Shown piece by piece: positions 1 to 5,909 of a stretch of 5,909 bases of DNA. A model generated the notes under the pieces. That model was not told the origin of the DNA. It saw only the letters and a list, made by a program, of their open reading frames with translations, and did not search any database. Position 1 is the stretch's first letter; the number at the start of each line of letters is the position of its first letter. The stretch is from an uncultured bacterium (GTDB lineage Bacteria > Actinomycetota > Coriobacteriia > Coriobacteriales > Coriobacteriaceae): contig CAJMRR010000127.1 in the NCBI GenBank assembly GCA_905215835.1, positions 1-5,909 of the forward strand. Direction: 5' to 3'. A program made the translations under genes and the position numbers.

Positions 1-893
1 AAACGGCAGCCGGTCGGCGGATCCAGCGGCGACGGCGGATCGCCGGCGAGGATGATGCGCTTGCGGGTCTTCTGGATATCCGGATCGGGCACCGGCACGG
101 CAGACAGCAGCGACTGCGTGTACGGGTGGTGCGGCTCACTGTAGAGCGTCTTCCAGTCCGAAACCTCGACCATCTTGCCCAGGTACATAACGGCAACGCG
201 ATCGGAGATGTGCTGCACGACGGACAGGTCGTGGGCGATAAACAGATATGCGGTACCGAACTTGTCCTGGAGCTCCTTAAGAAGGTTCAGAACCTGGGCC
301 TGAATGGATACGTCAAGTGCTGAGACAGGCTCGTCGCAGATAATCAGCTTGGGCTTCAGAGCGAACGCGCGGGCGATGCCGACACGCTGGCGCTGACCGC
401 CCGAGAACTCGTGCGGATAACGGTTGATGTGCTCGGGATTCAGACCGACGACGTCCAGCAGCTCGCGGACGCGCTCGATACGCTCCTCCTTGGTACCCAC
501 GCCATGAATGGTCATGGGCTCGGAGACGATCTCGCCGATGGTCATACGGGGATTGAGCGAAGCATAGGGATCCTGGAAGATGAACTGCATCTCGCGACGC
601 ATGTCCTTGATCTCATGCTTGCTCATCTCGGCAACATCTTTACCCTGGAAGAACACCTTACCGGCGGTCGGCTTGGTCAGGCGCATGATGGTGCGACCCG
701 TCGTGGACTTACCGCAACCAGACTCACCAACCAGACCAAAGGTCTCGCCCGGATAAATCTCGAACGAAATGTCATTTACTGCAGAGACAACACGCTTGGA
801 GAAGCGCTTGGCGAACATGCCGGACTCAGCGGGGAACTCCTTAGAGAGGTGCTCGACCTTCAGCAGCGGAGTACGCTCGTTGGTATCTGCCAT
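1..893 (-). CDS. oppF: Oligopeptide ABC transporter ATP-binding protein OppF (3' end outside window)
   Basis: Second ATPase subunit of the oligopeptide importer. It acts on the cytoplasmic face of the membrane and pairs with OppD to power transport. The first 297 codons are visible and read as an intact ABC domain: Walker A GESGCGKST (residues 56-64), Q-loop FQDPYASLNP (Q107), signature SGGQRQR (164-170), Walker B LIICDEP (D187, E188), D-loop SALD and H-loop histidine H221. The Oligo_HPY extension starts at HHPYT (255-259) and reaches the conserved GDPPSPLDPPTGCR stretch, where the window ends. About 30 residues are probably missing, including the rest of the cysteine-bearing tail. The ATG shares one base with the oppD stop (TAATG), and an AAGGGAGG Shine-Dalgarno lies 9 bases upstream inside oppD, so the start is well supported and translation is probably coupled. 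OppF is preferred over DppF because of the oppABCDF order, but substrate preference cannot be read from this subunit. Confidence 0.95.
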   Translation of the reverse strand, partial: MADTNERTPLLKVEHLSKEFPAESGMFAKRFSKRVVSAVNDISFEIYPGETFGLVGESGCGKSTTGRTIMRLTKPTAGKVFFQGKDVAEMSKHEIKDMRREMQFIFQDPYASLNPRMTIGEIVSEPMTIHGVGTKEERIERVRELLDVVGLNPEHINRYPHEFSGGQRQRVGIARAFALKPKLIICDEPVSALDVSIQAQVLNLLKELQDKFGTAYLFIAHDLSVVQHISDRVAVMYLGKMVEVSDWKTLYSEPHHPYTQSLLSAVPVPDPDIQKTRKRIILAGDPPSPLDPPTGCR

Positions 894-1984
894 TACGCCT
901 CGCCTCCCTTCTTGGAATCCTTGCGCGTACGGGACGTCTCAGGAGCGTTCTTGAGGAACTCGGGGTCACCGGAGTAGTGGCACGCAGAGTAATGACCAGA
1001 CTCGGTAACAAAACGCTCGGGGCGCTGCTTGCGGCACTTATCCGTCGCATAGGGGCAACGAGGCGAGAACACGCAGCCCTCGGGCAGGTTCATGAGCGAA
1101 GGCGGGTTGCCGTGAATCGGCGTAAGCGGCTTCTTCTCATCGATGGCCTGCTCCGGGATGGAGCGGATAAGGCCCCAGGTGTAGGGGTGGCGGCTCTCGT
1201 AGAAGATTTCCTCAGCAGTACCGAACTCGACGGGACGGCCGGCGTACATAACCATGATCTTGTCGGCCATATCAGCGACAACGCCCAGGTCATGGGTGAT
1301 CATGATGATGGCGTTGCCGTTCTTCTCCTGCATTTCCTGCATAAGCTCAATAATCTGAGCCTGAATGGTAACGTCCAGGGCAGTCGTGGGCTCGTCGGCA
1401 ATCAAAATATCGGGATCGCAGGCAAGAGCCATGGCAATCATGACGCGCTGACGCATACCGCCAGAGAACTGGTGCGGATACTCATTGACGCGCTTCTCGG
1501 GCTCGGGAATACCAACGAGGTCCAAAAGCTCGGTGGCACGCTTGAGCGCCTCCTGCTTGGAGTAGCCGCGGTGCAGACGAAGACCCTCGCCCACCTGCTT
1601 GCCGATCTTATAGACCGGGTTCAAGGAGGTCATAGGATCCTGGAAGATCATCGCGATGTCGTTACCGCGAATGTGCTGCATCTCTTCCTCGGTCATCTCG
1701 AGGATAGAACGACCGCGATAGCGAACGTCGCCGCCCTCGATCTTTCCCGGAGGCATCGAGATAAGACCCATGATGGTCATGGCGGTCACGGACTTACCGG
1801 AGCCGGACTCACCGACGACGCCCAGGGTCTCGCCGCGATCGAGCGTGTAGGAGACACCGTCGACAGCGCGAACAACGCCATCCTCGGTGTGGAAATACAT
1901 CTTAAGGTCATCGACCTCGAGCAGATGCTGGCCCTCGGGAACCGGCTGGTCCTTCAGGTCCACATAGTTCTTGTTCTTCTTCAT
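893..1984 (-). CDS. oppD: Oligopeptide ABC transporter ATP-binding protein OppD
   Basis: First ATPase subunit of the oligopeptide importer, 363 residues, cytoplasmic and docking on the OppB/OppC EAA loops. The nucleotide-binding domain is complete: Walker A GESGSGKS (58-65), Q-loop FQDPMTSLNP (Q115), signature SGGMRQR (174-180), Walker B ILIADEP (D197, E198), TALD D-loop (201-204) and H-loop H231. An Oligo_HPY extension follows from RHPYT (265-269). It carries four cysteines, C304-x5-C310-x6-C317-x17-C335, the layout linked in this family to an iron-sulfur cluster. The length is usual for OppD/DppD, with a lysine-rich end (KKGGEA) whose codons also form the oppF Shine-Dalgarno. The ATG lies only 2 bases after the oppC TAA. 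A GAAGGA element in the last oppC codons, 9 bases upstream, supports this start. No frameshift or missing catalytic residue is seen. DppD is the main alternative name. Confidence 0.96.
   Translation of the reverse strand: MKKNKNYVDLKDQPVPEGQHLLEVDDLKMYFHTEDGVVRAVDGVSYTLDRGETLGVVGESGSGKSVTAMTIMGLISMPPGKIEGGDVRYRGRSILEMTEEEMQHIRGNDIAMIFQDPMTSLNPVYKIGKQVGEGLRLHRGYSKQEALKRATELLDLVGIPEPEKRVNEYPHQFSGGMRQRVMIAMALACDPDILIADEPTTALDVTIQAQIIELMQEMQEKNGNAIIMITHDLGVVADMADKIMVMYAGRPVEFGTAEEIFYESRHPYTWGLIRSIPEQAIDEKKPLTPIHGNPPSLMNLPEGCVFSPRCPYATDKCRKQRPERFVTESGHYSACHYSGDPEFLKNAPETSRTRKDSKKGGEA
903..910 (-). promoter_or_regulatory. Shine-Dalgarno of oppF embedded in the oppD 3' end
   Basis: AAGGGAGG on the minus strand is formed by the Lys-Lys-Gly-Gly codons near the end of oppD and lies 9 bases before the oppF ATG. 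Because the oppD stop and oppF start overlap (TAATG), ribosomes ending oppD probably re-initiate on oppF, which would keep the two ATPases near equal amounts. Confidence 0.75.
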
Positions 1985-1986
1985 CC

Positions 1987-2922
1987 TTATGCGTCCTTCA
2001 TCTTGACGTCGAGGGCGTCGCGCAGACCGTCACCCAGCAGGGTGAAGGCGAGCACCGTCGAGAGAATTGCCAGACCGGGCATGATCATCATCCAGGGGGC
2101 AGTCAGAAGATACTGCTGACCGTCCTGAATCATGGAGCCCCACGAAGGCGTAGGCGGAATAACGCCCATGCCGAGGAAGGACAGAGCGGACTCGGTCAGA
2201 ATGGCGCCACCAATGTTCATGGTCGCGTAGACCACGATGGAGGCGACGGAGTTCGGGAAGATGTGACGCACGACGATACGAGCATCAGATGCACCCATCG
2301 CGCGCGCAGCGTCAACATAATCGTTTTCCTTGACCGTCAAGATTGCAGAGCGGAAGACGCGCGCAATCGAAGGCCAGCCGAGAATGCCGATGGCAAAAAA
2401 GACGTTCTGAAGACCACGGCCGATAACGGCGATCATGGCGACAACGAAAAGCACGTACGGGAATGCCAGGAAGATATCCGCGCAGCGCATGATGATCGTA
2501 TCCCAGATGCCGCCGTAGAAACCGGCTAGGGCACCCATGACCAGACCAATCACCGTGGAGATCGCAGTGGCCATAATACCGACGGAAAGCGAAACACGTG
2601 CACCGTAGATAACGCGGACGAGAATGTCACGACCAAGGGCGTCGGTGCCAAACGGGTGCTCTGCACACGGAGCCATCAGCGACGTCTGGGCCATGGTGGT
2701 TGAGTCGGAAGCCGTCGGCGAACCGAGCCAGGGCTTAGCCCACAGATCTGCGGTCAGGGCAACCACAACGACGATGATGATCCAGCAGACACCGATAACG
2801 GCGAGCTTGTTCTTACGAAGACGCTTAAAAGCGTCGCCCCACAGCGTGCGGGACTTGGCGGGAGCAGATGCGGCCTTGGTGGCGGTAGCCTGCTCCTGAG
2901 ACTGAGAATCAGTTTCCTGCAT
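1987..2922 (-). CDS. oppC: Oligopeptide ABC transporter permease OppC
   Basis: Second membrane subunit of the importer, 311 residues, forming the translocation pore with OppB. A polar, Ala/Ser/Gln-rich cytoplasmic N-terminus (1-30) leads into a basic stretch (KRLRKNK) and the first membrane segment (about 40-60). The family motif HPFGTDALGRDI follows at 89-100, then five further hydrophobic segments (roughly 108-134, 146-168, 171-190, 226-250 and 278-297). The EAA coupling loop is seen as DYVDAARAMGASDARIVVRH (201-220), followed by IFPNS; this loop contacts the ATPases. The TPSWGSMIQDG motif (258-268) and the closing GDGLRDALD (297-305) are both typical of OppC/DppC. The start follows the oppB stop by 14 bases. 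An AAGGGAGG Shine-Dalgarno, immediately after and partly within the oppB TAA, sits 8 bases before the ATG. The length and termini look normal. Confidence 0.96.
   Translation of the reverse strand: MQETDSQSQEQATATKAASAPAKSRTLWGDAFKRLRKNKLAVIGVCWIIIVVVVALTADLWAKPWLGSPTASDSTTMAQTSLMAPCAEHPFGTDALGRDILVRVIYGARVSLSVGIMATAISTVIGLVMGALAGFYGGIWDTIIMRCADIFLAFPYVLFVVAMIAVIGRGLQNVFFAIGILGWPSIARVFRSAILTVKENDYVDAARAMGASDARIVVRHIFPNSVASIVVYATMNIGGAILTESALSFLGMGVIPPTPSWGSMIQDGQQYLLTAPWMMIMPGLAILSTVLAFTLLGDGLRDALDVKMKDA
1994..1999 (-). promoter_or_regulatory. Shine-Dalgarno of oppD embedded in the oppC 3' end
   Basis: GAAGGA on the minus strand lies within the last codons of oppC, 9 bases before the oppD ATG at 1984. 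With only two bases between the oppC TAA and that ATG, translation of oppC and oppD is probably coupled. The site supports the chosen start, which has no competing methionine nearby. Confidence 0.65.
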
Positions 2923-2930
2923 GAGACGTA

Positions 2931-2938
2931 CCTCCCTT
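2931..2938 (-). promoter_or_regulatory. Shine-Dalgarno of oppC overlapping the oppB stop
   Basis: AAGGGAGG on the minus strand begins within the oppB TAA and lies 8 bases before the oppC ATG at 2922. The overlap with the stop codon suggests that ribosomes terminating on oppB hand over to oppC, fitting the need for one OppB per OppC in the pore. Confidence 0.7.
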
Positions 2939-3974
2939 AGGCCTTATCCGACGGACCGCCAAGGCGGATGCGCGGGTCGAGGAATGCATAGCTAATGTCG
3001 ACGAGCAGGTTGATCACCATGACGACGACGACGATGAGCGTAACGCCGCCCATAACGATGGGCCAGTCACGCATGCTAATGGCGCGATAGACCTCATAGG
3101 CGATACCGGGCCAGTTGAAGACCGTCTCGGTCAGGATGGCGCCCGAAAGCATGCCGCCAAAGTCGACACCAATATAGGTAACGACGGGGATGAGTGCATT
3201 CTTAAGCGCATGCTTGATGATGATCGCGCGATTGGAGAGACCCTTGGCTTTTGCCGTACGAATGTAATCCTGGTTCATGACGTCAAGCAGCTGCGAGCGC
3301 ATAATGCGGGCAGCATAAGCGGTCGAAACCGAAGCCAGCGTAATGGTCGGAAGCACATAGTGCATCCAATCCTGATACTGAGAGCTGGCACCGCCGGCAC
3401 CCGAGATCGGCATGGAGAATGCACCGCCCGTGGCGTCCTTGAGAATGACGCCAAAGAACAGTTGCAGCAACATACCGAGCCAGAAGGCCGGGACGGCAAC
3501 GAGGATCGACGTGGTGAGCGTTACCAAAATATCCCAGAAGGAATAACGCTTTACCGCCGAAATGATACCCGCACCGATACCCATGATTGCCTCGAGCACG
3601 ATGGCGCACGCGGCAAGTTTGACCGTATACGGATACTTCTGGGCAAAGATTTCCGTAACCGGCAGCTTGCGCTGATACGAATTGCCCAGATCGCCATGAA
3701 GCAGGCCGTTCATGTAATACAAGTAACGGTCCACGAGCGACGTTTGAACGGGGTCGCCGTTCTCGTCAAGGATCGCGTTGCCGTCCTCGTCCGACTGGAC
3801 CAGGTGATAGCGGACGCGAAGCTGAAGCTCCACCTCGGGGGACAGAGCCTTGTCTCCACCGATCAGCTTGATCGGATCTCCCGGCACGATATTCTGGAGG
3901 GCGAACAAAATCAGCGTAACGCCCAAAAACACCGGGATGAACTGAAGCACACGTTTAACGATGTACTTACCCAT
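2937..3974 (-). CDS. oppB: Oligopeptide ABC transporter permease OppB
   Basis: First membrane subunit of the importer, 345 residues. It begins with the characteristic MGKYIVKRVLQFIPVFLGVT segment, whose hydrophobic part (about 9-30) is the first membrane helix, followed by VPGDPI (30-35). Five more hydrophobic segments lie near 117-141, 147-173, 205-224, 262-285 and 306-330. The EAA loop is DYIRTAKAKGLSNRAIIIKH (236-255) followed by ALKNALIPV, the ATPase docking site. The ending SYAFLDPRIRLG is also typical. It is somewhat longer than the shortest OppB proteins, partly because of an acidic extracytoplasmic stretch at about 60-79 (SDEDGNAILDENGDP). The ATG has an AGGGGAG Shine-Dalgarno only 4 bases upstream, a little close. 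It is separated from oppA by 156 bases containing a strong stem-loop, so its expression may be lower than that of oppA. DppB is the alternative name. Confidence 0.96.
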   Translation of the reverse strand: MGKYIVKRVLQFIPVFLGVTLILFALQNIVPGDPIKLIGGDKALSPEVELQLRVRYHLVQSDEDGNAILDENGDPVQTSLVDRYLYYMNGLLHGDLGNSYQRKLPVTEIFAQKYPYTVKLAACAIVLEAIMGIGAGIISAVKRYSFWDILVTLTTSILVAVPAFWLGMLLQLFFGVILKDATGGAFSMPISGAGGASSQYQDWMHYVLPTITLASVSTAYAARIMRSQLLDVMNQDYIRTAKAKGLSNRAIIIKHALKNALIPVVTYIGVDFGGMLSGAILTETVFNWPGIAYEVYRAISMRDWPIVMGGVTLIVVVVMVINLLVDISYAFLDPRIRLGGPSDKA

Positions 3975-4130
3975 ACCACTCCCCTATCTAGGGATTAACC
4001 TAAATGGGATGCCGATCGCCAGACCGGCATCCCAAAATTACCATCAGCCAGTTTACCCCAGGTTAGGGAGAACTGTATGTTTCCCATGAGGTCTACGTAA
4101 ATACTTGACCCTCACGGAAGCTGCAAACTC
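3975..4130. other. oppA-oppB intergenic region
   Basis: The only non-coding gap over 20 bases inside the cluster, 156 bases. Besides the 10-bp stem-loop at 4005-4034 it contains the oppB Shine-Dalgarno AGGGGAG (3985-3979), a short inverted repeat CCCTA/TAGGG overlapping that site (3982-3993), and a 6-base complementary pair (3996-4001 with 4060-4065) that could close a larger structure around the stem-loop. No open reading frame with a ribosome site and no convincing internal promoter is seen. Confidence 0.7.
4005..4034 (-). terminator. Stem-loop between oppA and oppB (leaky terminator or mRNA stabiliser)
   Basis: On the minus strand TGGGATGCCG and CGGCATCCCA form a perfect 10-bp stem with 7 G/C pairs around a 10-base loop. 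It begins 97 bases after the oppA stop and ends 31 bases before the oppB start. The run after the stem is only ATTTAGG, too short for a strong intrinsic terminator, so partial read-through into oppBCDF is likely. Such stems between a binding-protein gene and its permease genes commonly stabilise the upstream message or reduce downstream expression. The inverted repeat is certain; its role is inferred. Confidence 0.5.
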
Positions 4131-5807
4131 TTAGGCGAGCTCAGCGGTACCCAGATCGGCGTGCTTCTGCGGATCGACATAGAGGTGCTTGATGCGATCA
4201 GAGCCGGCGATGGTGTGCGTGTAGAACATCACCGGGATGACCGGGCAGTCGGCAGCGACCATTGCATCGGCCTCCTGCATCTTAGCGACGCGCTCTTCGT
4301 CGTCAACCGTGGTACGGGCCTCGTCGACCTTGGCGTCGAACTCGGGGTTGTTGTAACCAGAGCGGTTGTCGCCACCGAGGGAGTCGGAGTGGAACAGCGG
4401 ATACAGGAAGTTGTCCATGATCGGGTAGTCAGCAATCCAACCCAGACGACCGAACTGATAGTTAAAGTTCTGATACTGCTCGAGCAGGGCAGACCACTCG
4501 GGGGTATCGGAGACAGCGGTAACGCCAACCTTGGCGAGGTCGCCGATGATGGACTCCATGATCTCCTTGTGGCCACCGTCCTGGTTGTAGGACAGAGTCA
4601 CGTTAATGCCACGATCGCCGTTAGCACCAGCGGGAGCAACCTTGTCGAGGTACTCGTTAGCCTTGTCGACGTCGTAGGCGCAGAACTCCCATGCGCCCTC
4701 CTTGTAGCCATCGATGCCCGGAGGAACAATGCCGTCGGCAGGGGTACGGGTACCCTTGAAGATGGTCTTGCAGATGGCCTCACGGTTGATGGCCAGGGAG
4801 ATACCCCTGCGCAGGTCGGCGTTGTTGAACGGCTCGGCCGTGTTGTTGCAGGTCAGGTAGTAGGTGGAAGGCTCGGCGCCGAGCAGCATGCGCTCGCCGT
4901 CACCCATGGTGTAGCCGTCCTTGGACACGCCGCGATCCTTCTTGGCAGCGTCGATCTGAGCAACGGGAACGTCGCAGACATCGAGGTTACCGGCCTGGAA
5001 CTCCTTGTAAGCGGTCTCCATGTCCTTGATGACCTGGAAGTGGATGCCATCGATCTTGGCCTTGTCACCATAGTAATCGTCGAACTTCTTGAGGTTGATC
5101 TCCTGACCATCCTCCCACTTGCCGTCCATCATGAACGGGCCGTTACCGACCGGTGCAAGGTAGAAGCTCTTGACATCGGACTCGGCGCACTCGGGAACCG
5201 GGGCCAGAGCCGGGTGAGAGGCGACGAAGGGGAAGTCGGCGTAAGCGGAAGACAGCTTGACGACGAGGGTCTCATCGTCGGGGCAAGTAACACCGCTGAG
5301 CTCGGTAGCGTTACCGGCAAGCAGGTCGTCATAGCCCTCGACCATGGAAAGGTGATAGGAGACCTCGGAAGGGCCGTACTCGGTAGCGATGGCCGACTTG
5401 GTGTTGACCAGACGCTCCCAACCGAGCTTGAAGGACTTGGAGGTAACGTCGTCACCGTTGTGGAACTTGGCCTTCTTGATCTTGAAGGTAAACTCGGTGG
5501 CGTCGTCGTTGGCCTCAAAGGACTCGCAAGCCAGCGGAACGATCTCGCCCTTCTCGGCGTCATAAGAGGTCAGAGCGTCAAAGAGCTGGTACTCGACCTG
5601 AGTGCCCTGGTCCTCCTGGACATTGTAGGGGTCGATGCAGACCGGGTTGTTGATGTAGAAGTTCAGCGTCGAACCGGACTCAGAACCGGAAGCGTCGCCG
5701 CCCTTCTTGCCGCATGCGGCAAGAAAAGCCATGGAGCTCGCAGCGAGGGTGCCGCCAACAAAGGCGCGACGACCCATAACGGGCTGGTGGAACATAGAAT
5801 CAGCCAT
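4131..5807 (-). CDS. oppA: Oligopeptide-binding lipoprotein OppA (SBP family 5), Tat-type signal
   Basis: Extracytoplasmic solute-binding protein, 558 residues, that captures peptides for the OppBCDF importer. The N-terminus has a twin-arginine motif GRRAFVG (12-18), a mildly hydrophobic core and a lipobox LAAC with the lipidated cysteine at C32. A short Lys/Gly/Ser linker follows and then the mature domain. Family 5 binding-protein hallmarks are clear: QLFDALTSYD (74-83), FTFKIKKAKFHNGDDVTS (106-123), VGNGPFMMDGKW (220-231), NNADLRRGISLAINREAI (328-345) and GWIADYPIMDNFLYP (456-470). By position, D460 in the last motif should match the Asp that binds the peptide amino group in E. coli OppA; this is an inference. 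The mature part has nine cysteines besides C32, which is many for an exported protein. The start is fixed by TAAGGAGG 5 bases upstream of the ATG; internal methionines M5 and M11 lack such a site. It could bind peptides of any length, or a related solute; sequence alone does not decide. Confidence 0.95.
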   Translation of the reverse strand: MADSMFHQPVMGRRAFVGGTLAASSMAFLAACGKKGGDASGSESGSTLNFYINNPVCIDPYNVQEDQGTQVEYQLFDALTSYDAEKGEIVPLACESFEANDDATEFTFKIKKAKFHNGDDVTSKSFKLGWERLVNTKSAIATEYGPSEVSYHLSMVEGYDDLLAGNATELSGVTCPDDETLVVKLSSAYADFPFVASHPALAPVPECAESDVKSFYLAPVGNGPFMMDGKWEDGQEINLKKFDDYYGDKAKIDGIHFQVIKDMETAYKEFQAGNLDVCDVPVAQIDAAKKDRGVSKDGYTMGDGERMLLGAEPSTYYLTCNNTAEPFNNADLRRGISLAINREAICKTIFKGTRTPADGIVPPGIDGYKEGAWEFCAYDVDKANEYLDKVAPAGANGDRGINVTLSYNQDGGHKEIMESIIGDLAKVGVTAVSDTPEWSALLEQYQNFNYQFGRLGWIADYPIMDNFLYPLFHSDSLGGDNRSGYNNPEFDAKVDEARTTVDDEERVAKMQEADAMVAADCPVIPVMFYTHTIAGSDRIKHLYVDPQKHADLGTAELA

Positions 5808-5812
5808 GCCAT

Positions 5813-5820
5813 CCTCCTTA
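5813..5820 (-). promoter_or_regulatory. Shine-Dalgarno site of oppA
   Basis: TAAGGAGG on the minus strand is a near-perfect match to the 16S rRNA 3' end, with 5 bases between it and the ATG at 5807. It is the strongest ribosome site in the window, fitting a highly made binding protein. It settles the oppA start in favour of the first methionine over M5 and M11. An out-of-frame ATG at 5812-5810 lies directly against the site and is unlikely to be used. Confidence 0.85.
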
Positions 5821-5836
5821 TGAGATAGGACAAAGA

Positions 5837-5865
5837 AATGTTCAGTCGGACATATGTCGAGACAA
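5837..5865 (-). promoter_or_regulatory. Weak candidate sigma-70-type promoter for oppA
   Basis: On the minus strand TTGTCT (5865-5860, four of six matches to TTGACA) is followed after 17 bases by AACATT (5842-5837, three of six matches to TATAAT). It lies 30 bases upstream of the oppA start codon, leaving a short leader with the strong Shine-Dalgarno. The spacing is ideal but the -10 match is poor. The true promoter could instead lie upstream, beyond the window. No other gene-like signal is visible in 5821-5909. Confidence 0.22.
5849..5858. promoter_or_regulatory. 10-bp perfect palindrome GACATATGTC, possible operator
   Basis: GACATATGTC reads the same on both strands and lies in the leader upstream of oppA, inside the spacer of the candidate promoter. 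A dimeric regulator bound here could block transcription. The palindrome does not extend into its flanks, and I do not recognise it as a known regulator site. A 10-bp palindrome can arise by chance, so function is speculative. Confidence 0.2.
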
Positions 5866-5909
5866 TCCGATCCGAACCATCAAAACGCCGCCCGCTGCTA
5901 TGGCTGGTT

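Noticed and set aside
411..977. Plus-strand 188-codon frame opposite oppF
   Set aside because: In register with oppF, which reads as a complete ABC domain on the other strand; no independent support.
977..2119. Plus-strand 380-codon frame opposite oppD
   Set aside because: In codon register with oppD and rich in Leu/Gly/His/Asp, with no recognisable domain. A shadow of oppD codon use.
3210..3998. Plus-strand 262-codon frame opposite oppB
   Set aside because: In register with oppB. A charged, Arg/Asp/His-rich product without motifs; a shadow frame.
4005..4034. Riboswitch or attenuator before oppB
   Set aside because: Only one simple stem-loop with no leader peptide, T-box or known aptamer motif. 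A plain intercistronic stem is the simpler reading.
4098..4127. Possible internal promoter for oppB (TTTGCA, 18 bases, TATTTA on the minus strand)
   Set aside because: The -35 match is only moderate, the -10 matches three of six positions and the spacing is long. It could be chance in an AT-richer gap; not strong enough to annotate.
4105..4133. TTGACC on the plus strand as the -35 of an antisense promoter into oppA
   Set aside because: No plausible -10 hexamer lies 16-18 bases downstream.
1..5807. A previously undescribed multi-gene system
   Set aside because: All five genes match known components of the oligopeptide importer in the standard order, with intact motifs and no extra gene, insertion or rearrangement.
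4161..5828. Long plus-strand open frame as a real gene
   Set aside because: It mirrors oppA codon for codon, its product is repetitive Val/Leu/Gly/Asp-rich with no family motif, and oppA has every hallmark of a real gene. It is explained by absence of TTA/CTA/TCA codons.

Overview
The window holds one gene cluster, read entirely on the minus strand: an oligopeptide ABC importer in the canonical order oppA-oppB-oppC-oppD-oppF. Four genes are complete. The last, oppF, runs off the left edge of the window and lacks its C-terminal end. I see no RNA gene, mobile element, CRISPR array or plus-strand gene.

Layout, in the direction of transcription (right to left). Positions 5909-5808 are the upstream leader, with a weak promoter-like pair, a 10-bp palindrome and a strong Shine-Dalgarno site. 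Positions 5807-4131 encode the peptide-binding lipoprotein OppA, which carries a twin-arginine type signal and a lipobox. Positions 4130-3975 are the only sizeable internal gap and contain a perfect 10-bp stem-loop. Positions 3974-2937 (OppB) and 2922-1987 (OppC) encode the two membrane subunits, separated by 14 bases. Positions 1984-893 (OppD) and 893-1 (OppF, partial) encode the two ATPases. The oppC-oppD gap is 2 bases, and the oppD stop and oppF start share one base (TAATG). This tight packing of oppBCDF, against the looser oppA-oppB gap, suggests one polycistronic mRNA in which oppA can be expressed at a different level from the rest.

How the parts work together: OppA, anchored outside the membrane, captures peptides and delivers them to the OppB-OppC pore. 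OppD and OppF bind the cytoplasmic EAA loops of OppB and OppC and drive import by ATP hydrolysis. Peptides then feed nitrogen and carbon metabolism after intracellular hydrolysis.

Organism: the lipid-anchored binding protein, the RR-type signal peptide and the moderately GC-rich codon use (TTA, CTA and TCA codons avoided over long stretches) fit a monoderm actinobacterium, perhaps an anaerobic gut Coriobacteriia (Collinsella-like). This is an inference from sequence style, not a proven assignment. Overall it is an ordinary, intact nutrient-uptake operon with no evident novel system. The points worth a second look are the Tat-type, cysteine-rich OppA, an acidic insertion in OppB, a four-cysteine tail on OppD, and the intercistronic stem-loop.
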